64,000 nucleotides of DNA from Sequoia sempervirens. Lineage: Eukaryota; Streptophyta; Pinopsida; Cupressales; Cupressaceae. Position numbers and translations under genes: made by a program. This document shows positions 1 to 12,283 of this stretch, piece after piece. The DNA is taken from NCBI GenBank assembly GCA_007258455.2, contig VDFB02252616.1:122531394-122595393 (forward strand), read 5' to 3'. Below the pieces are notes generated by a model. That model made no database searches. It worked only from the letters and a program-made list of their open reading frames with translations, and was not told where the DNA came from. Each line of letters begins with the position of its first letter. Positions within the stretch are counted from its first letter, which is position 1.

Positions 1-440
1 CTAGATGGTGACATAGAATTGCAGGTGATGTGGCAAAAATCTCACAAAAAAAAAAATCACGTACCATGCTTTATTTTTGAAAATAAAGTATGGAGGCTTA
101 TTTTATCTCACAAAAATCCATTGGATTTTGTGGGATCCCATGAGGATTTGGTGGGATCGGATTTTGTGGGATTAGTGGATTTGGTGGGATTAAAACAAAA
201 TATCATAAAATAAAACCTCCTAAAATAACACTAAATTGTTGTTTTAATTTTAAACTAAACTCCCTAAACTCAAATATCCCGTGAATATAATAAGACAAGG
301 GCTTAAAAACAAATTCCAAATGTTTATTTAAGGGGTTGTTTAATTCTTTTTTTTTTAACGAGGAAGTTATTGTTTTTATATAAACGGGTAGTGTTTTTTT
401 GTAAGGCTTATAATTATAAAAGCTAAAGGAGGGGGTTAAA
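1..440. other. AT-rich non-coding DNA
   Basis: I see no coding potential here. The 64-codon open frame from position 19 is made largely of the GTGGGAT repeat described separately and is not gene-like. Confidence 0.5.
123..190 (+). repeat. Degenerate 14-bp minisatellite
   Basis: Four copies of a 14-nt unit, GGATTT(T/G)GTGGGAT, start at 123, 144, 159 and 177 with short irregular spacers. The copies differ mainly at one T/G position. No function is evident. Confidence 0.7.
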
Positions 441-800
441 TTGTTATTTTATTTATTATGGTGGTTTTTAACCCCATATGCAAAATTTATGTATAAAAGG
501 GGGTTTAGGTGTGAGAGTTATTCATTCATGGAGATTTTTGAAGTCTAGGTGGTGATTAGAGAAATAGTGAGATTTTCTAAGGAGTTCTTTGAGCCATTCT
601 TGCACGTCAGAGTATTGTTGTGCTGCCAAAGTGTTAGAAGGAATGGTCATAGTGCATTTGTAATTGATTTTGGAGATTAATCGGATCGGTCTCACTCTAT
701 TGGAGCGGACCCAGAGATGTAGTCACGTTTGTGATGAACTCCGATATCAAATTGTTTGCACTTTTTTTCTCTCCTTCTCTCTCACGTTCTGATTTGTCAC
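441..800 (+). promoter_or_regulatory. LTR-like promoter fragment with TATA box
   Basis: A TATAAAAG box lies at 492-499. It is followed by about 250 bp of mixed, moderately GC sequence and then a pyrimidine-rich end (about 762-785, TTTTTTTCTCTCC type). This resembles the promoter, R and U5 part of a plant LTR, but neither terminus nor a primer-binding site could be fixed. It could equally be a fragment of an ordinary promoter. Confidence 0.3.
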
Positions 801-3400
801 TTTAAGTTTCAGTTTTTAATGCATAAGTTTCAATAATGTATGCATGAATTGTGTTTCCATTAAGTTGTCATAATTAAGCATTCAGATTCACAATTAGTCT
901 AGATCCTATACAGATCAACTTTTGTTACCAAAAAAAAAATATAATAAAATGTTTATTAAGCATGTTATTTAAACTATATAGTGGGTAAAAATAAAACAAG
1001 AGTTCTAAAATAGATTCAATCACTAACTAGACCTCCATAGGTACTTTGTAGGAAGAAAATGATTTTAACCAAACATTTTGAATAACTAGTTTAAATATTT
1101 TTACTATCCATTTATTCAATCCCAAGGATTAAGTAATTACAATTATATAGTGAGTATAAACACTATTTATAAAAGCATAGATATCGAGTCTTCTTCCATT
1201 AAAATATTATCAAACTTGAGTCACCAAAAGAATTTCAAACTTGATCAAATAAAATGATTAGATATACATCCTATGGAGAATGTGGAAGAAATTAAAAATA
1301 TTATGAACTTTATGACTTTATGTCCCTTTCAAGTTCAACATTTCTATTAATTCCACTTGAGCCAAGCTATTTAATTTTTGATGTCATAATTCAACTTAAA
1401 ATCGTAAGAGTAATTAGACCTGAGCATTAAGTTAGATCCTTTTCATCTATAAACTTATTTGAGATGTAAAATGGTATTTAAACTATCATGTTGTCTTTGC
1501 ATTTTCATGTGGAATATAAGTTGTCACTGAAAGGAATGATCCTTGCAACTATACAAAAGCATGTTATTTGTAGTAACACACTCATTTATGCATGGAGATC
1601 ATTAATCTTAAGAATTCTTATGAACTCTAATTTTCTAGACATTTTACATTTGCATACAATCTAGAGGCTTAAATTTAAACTTCCACATGTATTAATTTGT
1701 ATACCTGCCTCTCCTAAGTTGATTCCTATAGACTTTTACCTTGTATAAATTGGATGAACCACATTTGACATATATTTGGACATAAATATTAGCTTTCTCA
1801 AATTTCCTAACTTTATATAAATTAGTGATGATTAGATGGCCCACCTTTATGCTAGGATGGTAGAAAACATTAATTTTATATGGATTACACAATTTTAGTA
1901 ACTAGAACTGAATTTTTCTCAACACAATATTAGAAAATTAGTGCAAAAACCTTATTTGACTTGGACTTGAGCATAGGATTTTCACATATTTAAATTCAAA
2001 CCCACATATGGATGTACATTCTAAGTTACTAACACGGAAACATATAAACACAAAGTTAGATTCCATGCCATATCTTGCACTTGATCCCACTTGGATTTCC
2101 ACATGTTTTAAGTCTATTATTATTATACAACATGCATCAAAATTTATAAAATTACACTAAGTGAGGGGGATAAATTATATTTCACTGAATGCAATATCAT
2201 AAAATGAACACAAACTTCAATTTTTGGCTACTATTTACTTGAGACAAGAGTATGTCTCATGTTTTTAAACTCAAATTTTATTATAAACACCATGACTATA
2301 AACATGCAACCAACAAAGCTTGATGGCATATCACTTGTTTTGTATGCCCCACCTTTCATCTTAGACTATTATGTAATTGCACTAAGTATGGGAGAGTGAA
2401 GTCTTTCTACTTAGTAATTACATAAATGAAATTCTAACACCATTACTTTCATTACTTGGTCATTATCTATGGGCTATGCACATGTGGGGTCTCATTTCAT
2501 TGGTTGGAATAGGGTCCATGAGGATGACTTGAACATTAGTTGGCATTGGGGATATGTTTGGATTAATAGAGTATCATCTCCCCTATGTCAATTTTTAATT
2601 GTAAGTTTGAAGTTAAACAAGCATCATTGCTCTCATGAGTTGTGGCATTATCTACGGTGACCACACCACAAGATCACAGGGCCTCACATTAGTCGATAGC
2701 TAGAAAACTAGCTTTTCTCACCAAATTAAACAACAAACACTTTGGTTGACTATTGAGGTTTGCTAGTTGCTGATTCTTTTCCCTACATGATATCCATTGA
2801 ATCTTATCATAGGTGAATAATTATTTATGGTTTTTGTGTGTATTAATTATATTTCTAAGTTAATAACTTTTTTTAGATTCATATTCAAATTTGTAGGTTT
2901 TAATTTTTGGATTAGGTTAAAAAAATAGCATTGGGTTTGTTTTGGGTTCATTAGTACAACATTATATAAAAATAATATATATAAACCATGTATAAATATT
3001 GGATATTTTGTAGAATTTTATGTGAAATTCATAGATTTTTTGCAATTCAATCAGGGGCACAAATCTAAGCTTATACCTCTTGTCTAAGAGTGAAGGATTG
3101 AGGGGTATCCATTCTATCAAAGTTCTTTAGGACACAATCCTAACCTCATTTCATATGATGTTGAAGACCTTGAATTCAACAAGACTTTATATTTAAAAGA
3201 TTTATTAAAACCATTTAACTTCACCAATAAATAAAAATATTTTGATTATATAATCAAAATTTGAAAACTACCATTAAATTATTAAATGATTTATTATTTA
3301 TCTTAAAAGTAAAATTCTGAAAAACTACCTTTACACACCTTGCTATAAACCCCAAGAGAATCAAACCCAAGTGCAATCACATGAACAATTCACCATTCAA
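801..3400. other. Non-coding AT-rich stretch
   Basis: No protein family, RNA gene or clear repeat is recognisable. The small open frames at 1,692-1,892 (minus) and 2,469-2,660 (plus) have no recognisable motif and look like chance ORFs. Confidence 0.5.
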
Positions 3401-3489
3401 CATTCCAACACGTCGATAGCAATGTTGAATAGATAACTATTTAGTTGACAAAGAAAGTGGGAAATAAGAAGGCAAAGAATATATTTCCT

Positions 3490-3700
3490 GAGCTGACCTC
3501 GTGCTTTGACGTTTCTTACAAGAACTCCATTCACATTCACAAAGAATAATCCTGCATACGAATGACGTTTGACATTGTCTTGCAACATCTTTCCAACAGA
3601 AAATGAGTTTGGGTGACATCAACGCGCTGCGCCTACCATTTCCTATATAAATACCAGTACTCTTTATGTTTAAGAGCATTGTCGCTGCACAAATCCTTTC
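3490..3700 (+). promoter_or_regulatory. Candidate core promoter with paired TGACGT motifs
   Basis: A strong TATATAAATA box lies at 3,644-3,653. Two TGACGT motifs (3,507-3,512 and 3,563-3,568), the core of as-1/TGA-type bZIP sites, lie 80-140 bp upstream. The segment is richer in GC and CpG (CAACGCGCTGCGCC at about 3,620-3,633) than its surroundings. TATA, spacing and the ORF start about 100 bp downstream fit a real plant promoter or its relic. Whether it is active cannot be told from sequence. Confidence 0.4.
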
Positions 3701-3751
3701 TTATAATCCTATTACGAAATAAAATTATATGGTGGTAAAGTTAGCAGTACG

Positions 3752-3829
3752 ATGATTCAGTCGGCATACATCGCTAATACCCATGCTCCGATCGTGAGGA
3801 GCAGCTGCAAGACTGTCGAAGAGCAGTAA
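3752..3829 (+). CDS. Short ORF of 25 codons downstream of the TATA box
   Basis: The frame starts at ATG 3,752 (MIQSAYIANTHAPIV...) and stops at TAA 3,827-3,829. The same frame continues past the stop for another 20 or so sense codons (EALEKWLSL...) until TAA/TAG near 3,890, so this could be a first exon broken by one nonsense mutation. A second ATG at 3,729 opens a shorter frame (MVVKLAVR then stop). I do not recognise the product. Alternatives are a gene relic left after a retroelement swallowed the rest, a small peptide gene, or chance. Confidence 0.25.
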   Translation: MIQSAYIANTHAPIVRSSCKTVEEQ

Positions 3830-3849
3830 GAAGCTCTAGAAAAATGGTT

Positions 3850-5690
3850 GTCTTTGAATAACTCATTACATTGTGAACTTCAATTCTAATAGTCTCATAC
3901 TCTTGATATTGGATATTCTCTTCAGAAGAGCTAGTCAATAATCCTATAAATTTTTACGGTGTTCCTTCAAAATGAACATGTATGTAAAATGCGGAACTAT
4001 CCGAGTACAATAGACAAGACATGTGAACTATTTGAAATACCACCCTTTCAGACATGTCATCTTAAGATATCCATAAAATGGATTTTAGATAATTTGATGA
4101 AATTTTTATAAGTTTAAAATAAATGCAATGGGTAGTGTAAAACCGTATTCCTTCACCTATACCAATATCCTCTACCTATGTCAAAATGGGTGCTTTATAA
4201 TAAGATATGGACATGAGTGCTTTTATATATTATAGGTGAAACTATTCTAATAGACATGTTTAAAAAATGTAGAAGCATAGGTTAGGGTATTTAATTATTT
4301 ACTAAAATTATTAAAAGAAATTTGATCTTATAGAATGTTAGGATTTTGAAAAATGTATAAAATACATATGTTTTAAAGGTTTTACAAACATTCAACCAAA
4401 GCAATTGGTAGGTGTAAAGAGAAATTTAACTTTTCCTAACATCCTTGTTACTTGTAACAAAATGGAAGCTTTGGAATAGGGTATGGGCACATCAAAAGCA
4501 TAAAAGATAGATAAATATTATCAAATTTTATAGAGGTTGTAGTTAAAACTCTCTTGGCAGATCTATATGCAAGAAAATGGAAGCATAGACAGTGAAAACG
4601 AGTCATTGATGGAATGCCTCAAAGAGATATCATCTTATGGATATTAATGCTTGCAAAATATGTGTAAAATGTATTTTATTGAAAAATGTTTAGAAACTTA
4701 TCTAGATAATGCAATTGGTAGGTTTATATACATGCTTGACTACCTTTTCTAGCATCCTTATTAAACACTTAATCAAATAAAAATAGAATGCAATCTATAA
4801 AAAACTTAATTCAAAATTTGATAACTTTGATCAATTAAAAGATTAACTAGAAAAGGGAAAATAAATGGCTGAAAAATGCAAAATATTAACAATTGCATGA
4901 GGTGGGAATGATTCTACATAATTCCTAGTTTCCTTCAATTCTACTTTACAACATGACAATGTAATTAACTCAAGTGGACATGCACCTTACACATCTAGTC
5001 TAGAATTAAAATTTGAACGTTAGATATTTGTTATTATTGCTAACTATATTACACCTAAATGACACATATACCTACTATGACCTCCTAACCCTTATATTGA
5101 CATATGAAATATAATTAATATAACCCCATCTCCTAATAAATATGTGGTATATCATTGGTTGTTTTACTAAAAATATCACAATATGCACAAATGTGCTATG
5201 ATTGTGGGTGGGTAGTGAATCCTCAAGTGGCAAGACTATGTTGTAACCCACTAAAAATTAAGGCAATACAATACATACCTCCAAGACACATGTGATTCAA
5301 GTCTATACAATGATATATATGGGTTAAATTTTGAGTGTGAACCATATTCAATGCTTATGCTAAAAGCATTGCATAACCTCAATCAAGATATTCTAATAAA
5401 ATTATTCTCTTTCTTACAAAAATTTATGATTATTACTAATAATCTTCATGACATCAAAATATCTTGTGCAATATAATTTTATCCATAGTATAGTGTATGT
5501 TATTTTTATTCTTTTAAATAGCTTCTAAACAAAACCTAGAGTTAGCATATTTGTTAAGTTACTATTGGAAATACCTAGATAACAATCTATCATCAAGAAG
5601 ACACATACAAATTCAATCTATGAATTTGTTTGATATCAACAATAAGTTTTTAAATTGTCATCACAACCACAAGGGGAAATTAATTATGGC
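3850..5690. other. Non-coding stretch with weak internal repetition
   Basis: No gene is visible. A phrase GCAATTGGTAGGT followed about 50-60 bp later by a CTA(A/G)CATCCTT(G/A)TTA phrase occurs near 4,400-4,455 and again near 4,710-4,765. This suggests an old duplication with a period of about 310 bp. The rest is unremarkable AT-rich sequence. Confidence 0.4.
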
Positions 5691-6102
5691 CTAAATAGTC
5701 AACTTGGGGGTTCAATCGTCTAGTTTTGCTCAGGTGGCAATGACCTTCCACAGCATACAAATTGCTACATAGGCCGAGCTCTCAAATTTGGTTATAGAAG
5801 GGGACTCTAGAAAGACAACTCTCATGCCAATAGGGAAAGCCTTTTCCTATTGGACCCTCTAGGACCCCGTGTCCTTGGCTCACAATCTCATGATTTCCCT
5901 TGGAAAATGTAGTGTTAATCATGTTTATAGGAGTGGTAATAAAGTTGTGGATGCATTAGAAAATCTTAAAGCCTTTACTCCAAATTTAGTAATATGGGTT
6001 AATATCGTCCATATACTAGGTTGGGTGCTCGAATTAATTCAACATGGTGCTAAGGTGTTGTCCAAAATAGATCAAGTTGGATACGATGTCAACTCTTATT
6101 AA
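5690..6102 (+). pseudogene. LINE-type RNase H fragment
   Basis: Reading through two stops, the translation shows an RNase H core: ELSNLVIEGDSRKT near 5,780-5,820 (the beta-strand carrying a catalytic Asp in EGDS), then the C-terminal HVYRSGNKVVDALENL block near 5,920-5,970. These match the RVT_3-type RNase H domain that ends plant L1 LINEs, or the related plant RNase H-like proteins. The N-terminal half is missing or unrecognisable and no RT precedes it. It lies immediately upstream of ORF X in the same orientation, so the two may once have been one element. Broken and non-functional. Confidence 0.6.
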
Positions 6103-6428
6103 TAGTTGCCACACTGTTCAATTATGGAAACTTAAGCCCACTAATCCATTTTTTCATATTTACATTTACTTGTGGCTCTGGTTTTCATGTAGTCATTTCG
6201 ACAACTAGTATTACCTTGCTCTAAACTTTGTGATTTTAGTGATGGGGAAGATTTGGTTCAGGATGAACCTACCAGTTACAATGCATGGAAACAAGACAAG
6301 GAGGTTTGGGCCATTCTGGAATTGGGCAAGATAGCTTCATTTATGGAAGGGGTGGAGAGGTATGACCCCAATATTTCTTTAGCATTCACTAATTCTTGGG
6401 TGAATGGAACTATTATTGTTGAAGGGGT

Positions 6429-6804
6429 TATTGTAAGATGGTGTGTCCCTTGGTCTTCCTTGTGCAACTTGACACTTGGGTTTGTGACATGGCTTAACCA
6501 CCTCCTATGGATCTTGTATAAATTTGGCAGTTGTATCAAGCATTAACAGGTCAATCTTTTTGTGCAACAACAACCACCAGTATAACAATTGGTATCAAAG
6601 ATGAGGTCATAGGTTAAAACCCCTTGCTTTCACTGAGAGGATTGTTGCAAGATGGTATGTCCCTTGGTCTTCCTTGTGTAGCATGACACTTGGGTTCGTG
6701 ACATGGCTTAACCACCTCCTATGAATCTTGTATAAATCTGGCAATTGTATTAAGCGTTAATAGGTCAATCATGTTTGGTGCAACAATAAACCACCAATGA
6801 AACA
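6429..6804 (+). mobile_element. TRIM (terminal-repeat retrotransposon in miniature), 376 bp
   Basis: Two direct repeats about 160 bp long (6,429-6,587 and 6,643-6,804) are offset by 214 bp and are clearly alignable, for example over the TCCCTTGGTCTTCCTTGTG segment. Both end in AACA, and the 3' copy starts TGTTGCAAGATGG (the 5' copy starts TATTGTAAG by mutation). Directly after the left repeat is ATTGGTATCAAAG (6,588-6,600), matching the initiator-Met tRNA primer-binding site common in plant copia elements and TRIMs. A purine run CTGAGAGGA precedes the right repeat. The flanks are GGGGT (6,424-6,428) and AGGGT (6,805-6,809), a 5-bp target duplication with one mismatch. The internal region is only 55 bp and cannot code. 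It sits inside ORF X. Confidence 0.8.
6588..6600 (+). promoter_or_regulatory. Primer-binding site of the TRIM
   Basis: TTGGTATCAAAG matches the usual TGGTATCAGAGC site, complementary to the 3' end of initiator methionine tRNA, with one substitution in its last bases. It starts directly after the left terminal repeat. Confidence 0.7.
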
Positions 6805-8024
6805 AGGGTTTCCTTCATGGTGACTATTGAGCTAATTGCAAAGGTGATGGGGTTGTCTCTAGAAGGGGTTTTCATTCCTCGTAAATTGAAAGGCCATTGC
6901 CAGAAAGACATGGAACATTTTTTGAAAAAGGGTGGGAGGGTGCATAGATTATAGAATGGCTTTAATCATGCAATCTTTCCCAACATTTGGTGTAACGCCC
7001 CGCCGTGCGAACCCCAAAGGACAAAAACACAATAATTATAGCCCAATTTTTATTTTTTATTTTTTAAAAAAAATACACATAACATACATGTAATACACAT
7101 CAAGTCATATCACGAATTTCAATTAAATAGATTCATTAACACATACATCCTTTGGGGTACACGAAGAGTCATTACGTGACTTAGATCCATACAACATCAA
7201 TAATCATTAACAATAACAAATATAACACATACATGAAAAATTGATTGATAAGAAGCCATTTGCACATAAATACAACATATGCATGATTACATAACACATT
7301 GAATAACAACTACCATGGTCAATATCCACACCAAGTTTAACATTTCATTATAGTACAACGTTTAAGAAGTACAATGATACAAGAGTGTTCCAAATATGAA
7401 TGGAAACCATACACAAGATACCATGATACAAATAATTAGAGAAATACAAGTATCAAAACTAGCTCCAAGACAGATACAACTCTGGAGTCGCTGCAATAGC
7501 ACCAATCCGCACCTCTCGATCCTCGACTGGGGACCCAATGGGGTGCTTAGCATGTTCCACCCGACCATGTGAGTCCGAAGACCCACCCCCCATGCTAGGA
7601 GCTAACAAGAAAGAGACCACAACCAAGAACATCCAAGCAGAGAACCACAAGACTCAACGTCATACAAAAGTATCATAACACTCAGGAATTTACAATGACA
7701 TAATCAACCACATCCAAGAGTCATAAATCTCATCACATAAATCAAAGCAATAACCAACAAACAAATAACCAAAGGATGATCATTAACCGACACAATAACA
7801 TCATATCACAGTACCATAAGAGTACAAGGTCGAGAACCAATTTATCAACAAGATTTATACAAGACCAAAGAATACATCAAAGATCAAATAGGGTAAAACC
7901 ATAAATCAATTCAAAACAACTATGATCCATCAATTCAAGACAAAGACCCACTTCCAGAGGATTTCCAAAGAAACAACATCAGAAGGAGTGTTAGAGGAGA
8001 GTGTCATCGCATGGCTTAAGATGG

Positions 8025-8140
8025 ATTATCCAGGCTACCACTAACGCAAGGAGCCACCTCCGTCTACTGACGAATTATCCAGGCATCCCGAGCGCTAGGA
8101 GCCACCTCCATCTATGGTTATCCAAGCTTCCTATCTCAAG
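8025..8140 (+). repeat. 49-bp tandem repeat, about 2.3 units
   Basis: ATTATCCAGGC opens units at 8,025 and 8,074 (period 49), and a degenerate third start (GTTATCCAAGC) is at 8,117. The first two units each end with a conserved AGGAGCCACCTCC(G/A)TCTA segment. Confidence 0.65.
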
Positions 8141-9299
8141 GTACCATTCCATAGGGTTGCTCATGCGGAACCGTTAACCTTTCATGAAGACAAGGCAACG
8201 ATCTTGCCAACCACGGCCTTCTCAATCCCCTTTAGTCTGTGGTAGCACTCAAAGGTGGATGAGGCATCAATTATCTTTTTAATGTGATTCTACCCACCCC
8301 CTAATTAATTATTTAAATTATCACTTTTTAATTTCACTCTAACGAGGGCTATCCTGGCGCCCCTTTGTGCGCCGACCACCCACTTAGAGCCACTCCCACT
8401 CTAGACACTCAAAACATAAAAACCAAATCCAAGGGTTGTACAACATAACAAGTACATTAGATCACAACAGAGAAGCATGCAAGGCATTACCCATCTTGCC
8501 ATAAATACATAATCAAAATCTCAACGATTCATGTACAACCCTTTCAAAAACATGAAACCAAAACACTTGCCACAACAAGGGCACATAAAAGGAGGAACAT
8601 TAACCAATAGTAAAATAAACCTCTGGAAGATTCTCATAAAGTTACACTAGACAGAACAATAATTGCAAGACCTCAAAGAACTATTTCCAATATAAATATA
8701 ATGAGCAAATACACCAAAATAAGATCAACAACTCCACTCAACAACACCAACAACTTCGATACGAACTAAATCGAGAATCCAAGGGAAACCTCTATTTTCT
8801 CCTCTCGGAATACCCATAATTCAAAGAACTTTTCAATTTGACTCATCAAGTAGAACCATCAATCATGACAAAGACAACATTAACCAACTTGCCACTTAGG
8901 TAAAGAGCAAAAGAGCACATACTGGTTCCCAACGAATAGCAACATAAATAAAATGAGAGAAAAACTCCAACTCAAAAATCAACTTAGGAAAAGTCACATT
9001 GAAAGAATCCATAAAACCACACAATCCATTCAATAAGAAGTACCTTGAAACATTTAAAAAGAACATTAGTTTAAAGATCAATCATTTCCAACATTTAAGG
9101 ATAGCACAATATTGCGAAGTGAAAATAAAATCTAATGGTTTAAGCCATAAGACACTATTCACAAGTATACTCTTTCAAACACAAATATATTCCAATTTAC
9201 ACATTATAACAACAATCTCCCTTCGAAGATCAACCCACTCAAACCAACAATTTGATCCTGATATCAATCACAAGTATTTTCTAGAACTGTTCTTATAGA

Positions 9300-10960
9300 A
9301 ATCCCACAAATCAACTATTAAAAGAATATGAGGGAAATTGACTTAGAAAAGATCATCTAATTTTATTCATTTACATAAACCCTTTGTTTAACTAAATATA
9401 ATTAATCAAAACATTTATCGAATCAACAATCATTCACTAGCCTTTATCGTAATACCCAACTATTTAAAGTTTTCAAATTTATTTACTTCCATTTATCTTA
9501 TAAATCAATTCTCCCACCTAAACAGAAATAATCCTTATCGCCAATATTATCTACATACATCAACAACATACTCTACTTTTCATTATTTCTAAGTTAACTA
9601 TCCCACTTGAAACTAATCAAATTGAGAATAAACTAATCTATCAATGTTACCCAAATTATTAACATAAGGAAACTCTCTCTCTAATCACTTTACTAACCTA
9701 CTCAATAACATAATACCTAACTTAACTACCTAATAATTCTAATTTTCTAACTCCTATAAATAAATCATTTTCTGAATATAAACACATTAATTACAAAGTC
9801 TTAAGGAATAATTCCATACAAGGAAACCATCAAACACATCAACCTTGAAGAACACTATCTTAAAACACTTACAATGAACAAGCCATTGAGACATCTCCAT
9901 AAATATCCCACAAATAACACCCATCTTAAAACACTTAAACCAATAATCAAAACACTTTGTTTAAAACACATTTACTCACACATTATAACCATAAAGACCT
10001 TCCTTTAATTAAAGCATTATTTCAACGTTTTTACCACTTATTTTAATATATCCACTTAATTTAATTAAGAGAGTATTTACTACAAATAATTATATTTAAA
10101 ATAACTATATCATTTATAAGATAACCAACTCCATCAACTGTTTAATACGAATCCTAATTATAACTTTAAAATGTAATACTAAGATGACAATTCTATAAAT
10201 TACAACTTTATTATAATCCTAAGGTGATGATACTAATAAATTATTTCACATAGTAGTTTGATAAATAATTATTATTCACGGACTCATTAGATAACAAAAA
10301 AGGTAAAAACATTTAACATTTAATCAATATCATTTAAATTAATTAACCTATGAACCTGGATTTATCCTCACTTAAAAATAACTTTATCATTTAACCTTCA
10401 AGTAAAAGAAACTATGAAAATGTAGAATCACTTATCTCCTTTAGTAAACCCTAAAACTTAATTAACCATACAAATCAATTTACTTTAACTAAATACATAG
10501 TTCATTTATCTACAACAAAATTAAATATCTATTTCAATAACGTTTATTCAGTTAAAATCCTTTGTTAAATAATATTTTACTAAACAACCTAGCGAAATAA
10601 CCATTTTCACTTTAATTATTTGCCCAATTCTTTTATTTTCTAAAGCGAATTCAATACTTCATTTACAAATCAACTATCTAATTAAAATTCTTTATCACCT
10701 TTTATTACTTCACTTACCATAAAATAAAATTACACTTTTACCTAACTCACTATCTTACCGAACATTCTAACACTCGATTCATATTTTACTTTTACACCAC
10801 CATCAAATCATAAACCAATTGCTAATTATGATCCATTTCCTTTTTATGAGAGATGGTTAATAATTTAAATTAAAATAACTTTAAAAATAAATAAATAAAT
10901 AAATAAAATAAAATAATCTTGGCTGTAATTTTCATTTTAATAAAAATACCCTAAAAACAC
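9300..10960. other. Extremely G-poor, AT-rich block
   Basis: The plus strand here has very few G residues (for example 9,700-9,800 and 10,100-10,200) while C remains common, so strand composition is strongly skewed. No coding or RNA feature is visible. Such skew is seen in some long plant LTRs, and the interpretation is inference. Confidence 0.55.
10888..10916 (+). repeat. AAAT/AAAAT microsatellite
   Basis: A run of TAAA-type tetranucleotides (about six copies) grades into AAAAT pentanucleotides. Confidence 0.8.
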
Positions 10961-11010
10961 CATCCAAAACCTTATTTCCAGGCTGCAGTTATGCCAAATT
11001 GGAGAAGTGA

Positions 11011-11331
11011 ATGATTCTTACCAGCGAGGAGGAGATTGGAGGGGCGAAAAACTTGCTAGAGGTTATAGTTGATATACGCAGCAAATACACTGGAAGACAT
11101 GTATGCAGAATGAGGAAACAGAATGCCTCTAAGAAATGTGATCTCACAAAATATTATGGTTGCAGGATATGCACAAGAAGGATTTTATTGAAGAAGGTAA
11201 AGAAGATTCCAGGCAAATACAATGGATGGATATTAAGTCGCACCCTCTACCTTTGTCGGCGTCCTACTTGCCTACACCAGAATGGGTGCTTTGAAACAAG
11301 GCATAGAAATAATGATGGGAGGGAATTATAA
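11011..11331 (+). CDS. Unassigned 106-codon open frame
   Basis: The frame starts MILTSEEEIGGAKN and is rich in Lys, Arg and Cys. It shows no domain I recognise. The cysteines (CRICTRR, YLCRRPTC) are not spaced like a known zinc finger. It lies in the GC-balanced core of the 6.5-kb unit, upstream of the LRR-like fragment and in the same orientation. It may be a chance ORF or a captured gene piece. Confidence 0.15.
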   Translation: MILTSEEEIGGAKNLLEVIVDIRSKYTGRHVCRMRKQNASKKCDLTKYYGCRICTRRILLKKVKKIPGKYNGWILSRTLYLCRRPTCLHQNGCFETRHRNNDGREL

Positions 11332-11892
11332 CAGTTTATGCAGTTGCAATGCTCTGACAGACACAAAAGCAAAGAACGGTGGGAGAATGGATAGAGCGCA
11401 CAAATGCTAAAAATGACTTTTCTTAAGAAACTATGGGTATATCGATGCATAGATGGTAGTCACGCAGATAAACAAAGAATGAAGAGAAAAGTTTATCAAA
11501 TATTTTGGCTCCAAACTTCTTGGTTATAGACAGACCAAATCCCACCACTATTACAATGGACACGGAAACAACGTGAAGGTCAGCAACCGAATTTCACAAA
11601 AAAAAAAAAAAACAATAAATGCCAAGGTCAAACATTTGCAGAAGAAGATCATCGTAAGGACAAAGATATGGTGAGAGGCCGAGGCCAGACATAGATTCAA
11701 AAGAAAATATTTTAACAAAAGTAAAAACCCTCGACCTAGATTAATCACCCGATTGCAGCATATAGCGAGGTAGGTTTGTAAGCTTGCTTGTGTTCAGGGT
11801 GCATGACGTTGTGCAGAATACCAAATGAGGGCTATGCATGTTTCGCACCACAGTAACCCTTATTGCAATACATATATAATTGATCATTTGGC

Positions 11893-12283
11893 ATGCATGG
11901 TCAACCTTCATGCCCGCACTGGCTATCTTGGGGACACCCGAATCCTCAATTTCCTCACTTGAACAATCTGTTCATTGACGGCATCAGAGAAGACACACGA
12001 ACCAAGCTTCCTCCAAGTTTGAGAAGGTTACGGTTGCAAAGGCATGAGAAGCCAAAGTCTTGCGGATACATTTGGGATTGTGATAATAAAATCTGAGGGT
12101 TTATTTAATTCTATACACCCTACCATGTTCAAGCGTTGCGGCTGTGACAGGTTGCCAAGTATATCAAAAAGTGAATCTTGGAATTTGGAAATATCGCCAT
12201 CTACTCGTATTATTATTAAATTTTACTCGCTATCCTCACAACAGGAAGGAAGGAGAAAGGTGACGTGCAAATACGAAACTTAA
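11893..12283 (+). pseudogene. LRR-like fragment, possibly from an NLR resistance gene
   Basis: Two overlapping frames carry leucine-rich-repeat-like phrases. Frame one (11,893-12,096) reads FPHLNNLFIDGI then LPPSLRRLRLQRHEKP. Frame two (12,044-12,283) reads CGCDRLPSISKSES followed by WNLEIS. The first phrase fits the LxxLxI...LPPSLRxLxL spacing, and the second resembles the CxxLPSIxxLxSLxxLxIS pattern of plant NLR LRRs. A frameshift separates them. No NB-ARC or TIR motif is seen nearby. If real, it is a host-gene fragment carried inside the 6.5-kb unit. The match is short and could be chance. Confidence 0.35.

Larger units (their letters stand above)
6238..6990 (+). pseudogene. ORF X, N-terminal part (unclassified retroelement protein)
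   Basis: The frame runs SDGEDLVQDEPTS... through SFMEGVERYDPNI and SWVNGTIIVEG, is cut by a TRIM at 6,429, and resumes after 6,809 with MVTIELIAKVMGLSLEG, reaching FPNIW at 6,990. There the 6.5-kb unit cuts it a second time. The pattern (a WVNG-type segment, then a VTxELIAxVxGLxxEG segment, then an xxLxRYxxLEG segment) is one I associate with uncharacterised ORFs in plant retroelements, but I cannot name the family. Both insertions are flanked by 5-bp target duplications, and the protein pattern continues on the far side of each. That is the evidence that this was one coding sequence. Confidence 0.5.

Noticed and set aside
3437..3679. 80-codon minus frame across the candidate promoter
   Set aside because: It has no motif and overlaps the TATA region, so it is likely chance.
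6588..6640. tRNA-derived SINE or tRNA gene, because GGTCATAGGTTAAAACCCC resembles a B-box/T-arm
   Set aside because: It lies between two direct terminal repeats directly after one of them, which fits a primer-binding site and TRIM interior better. No A-box or cloverleaf could be formed.
11247..11450. Minus-strand open frame rich in Leu/Ser/Cys
   Set aside because: It overlaps the plus frame at 11,011-11,331, has no motif and reads like a low-complexity shadow.
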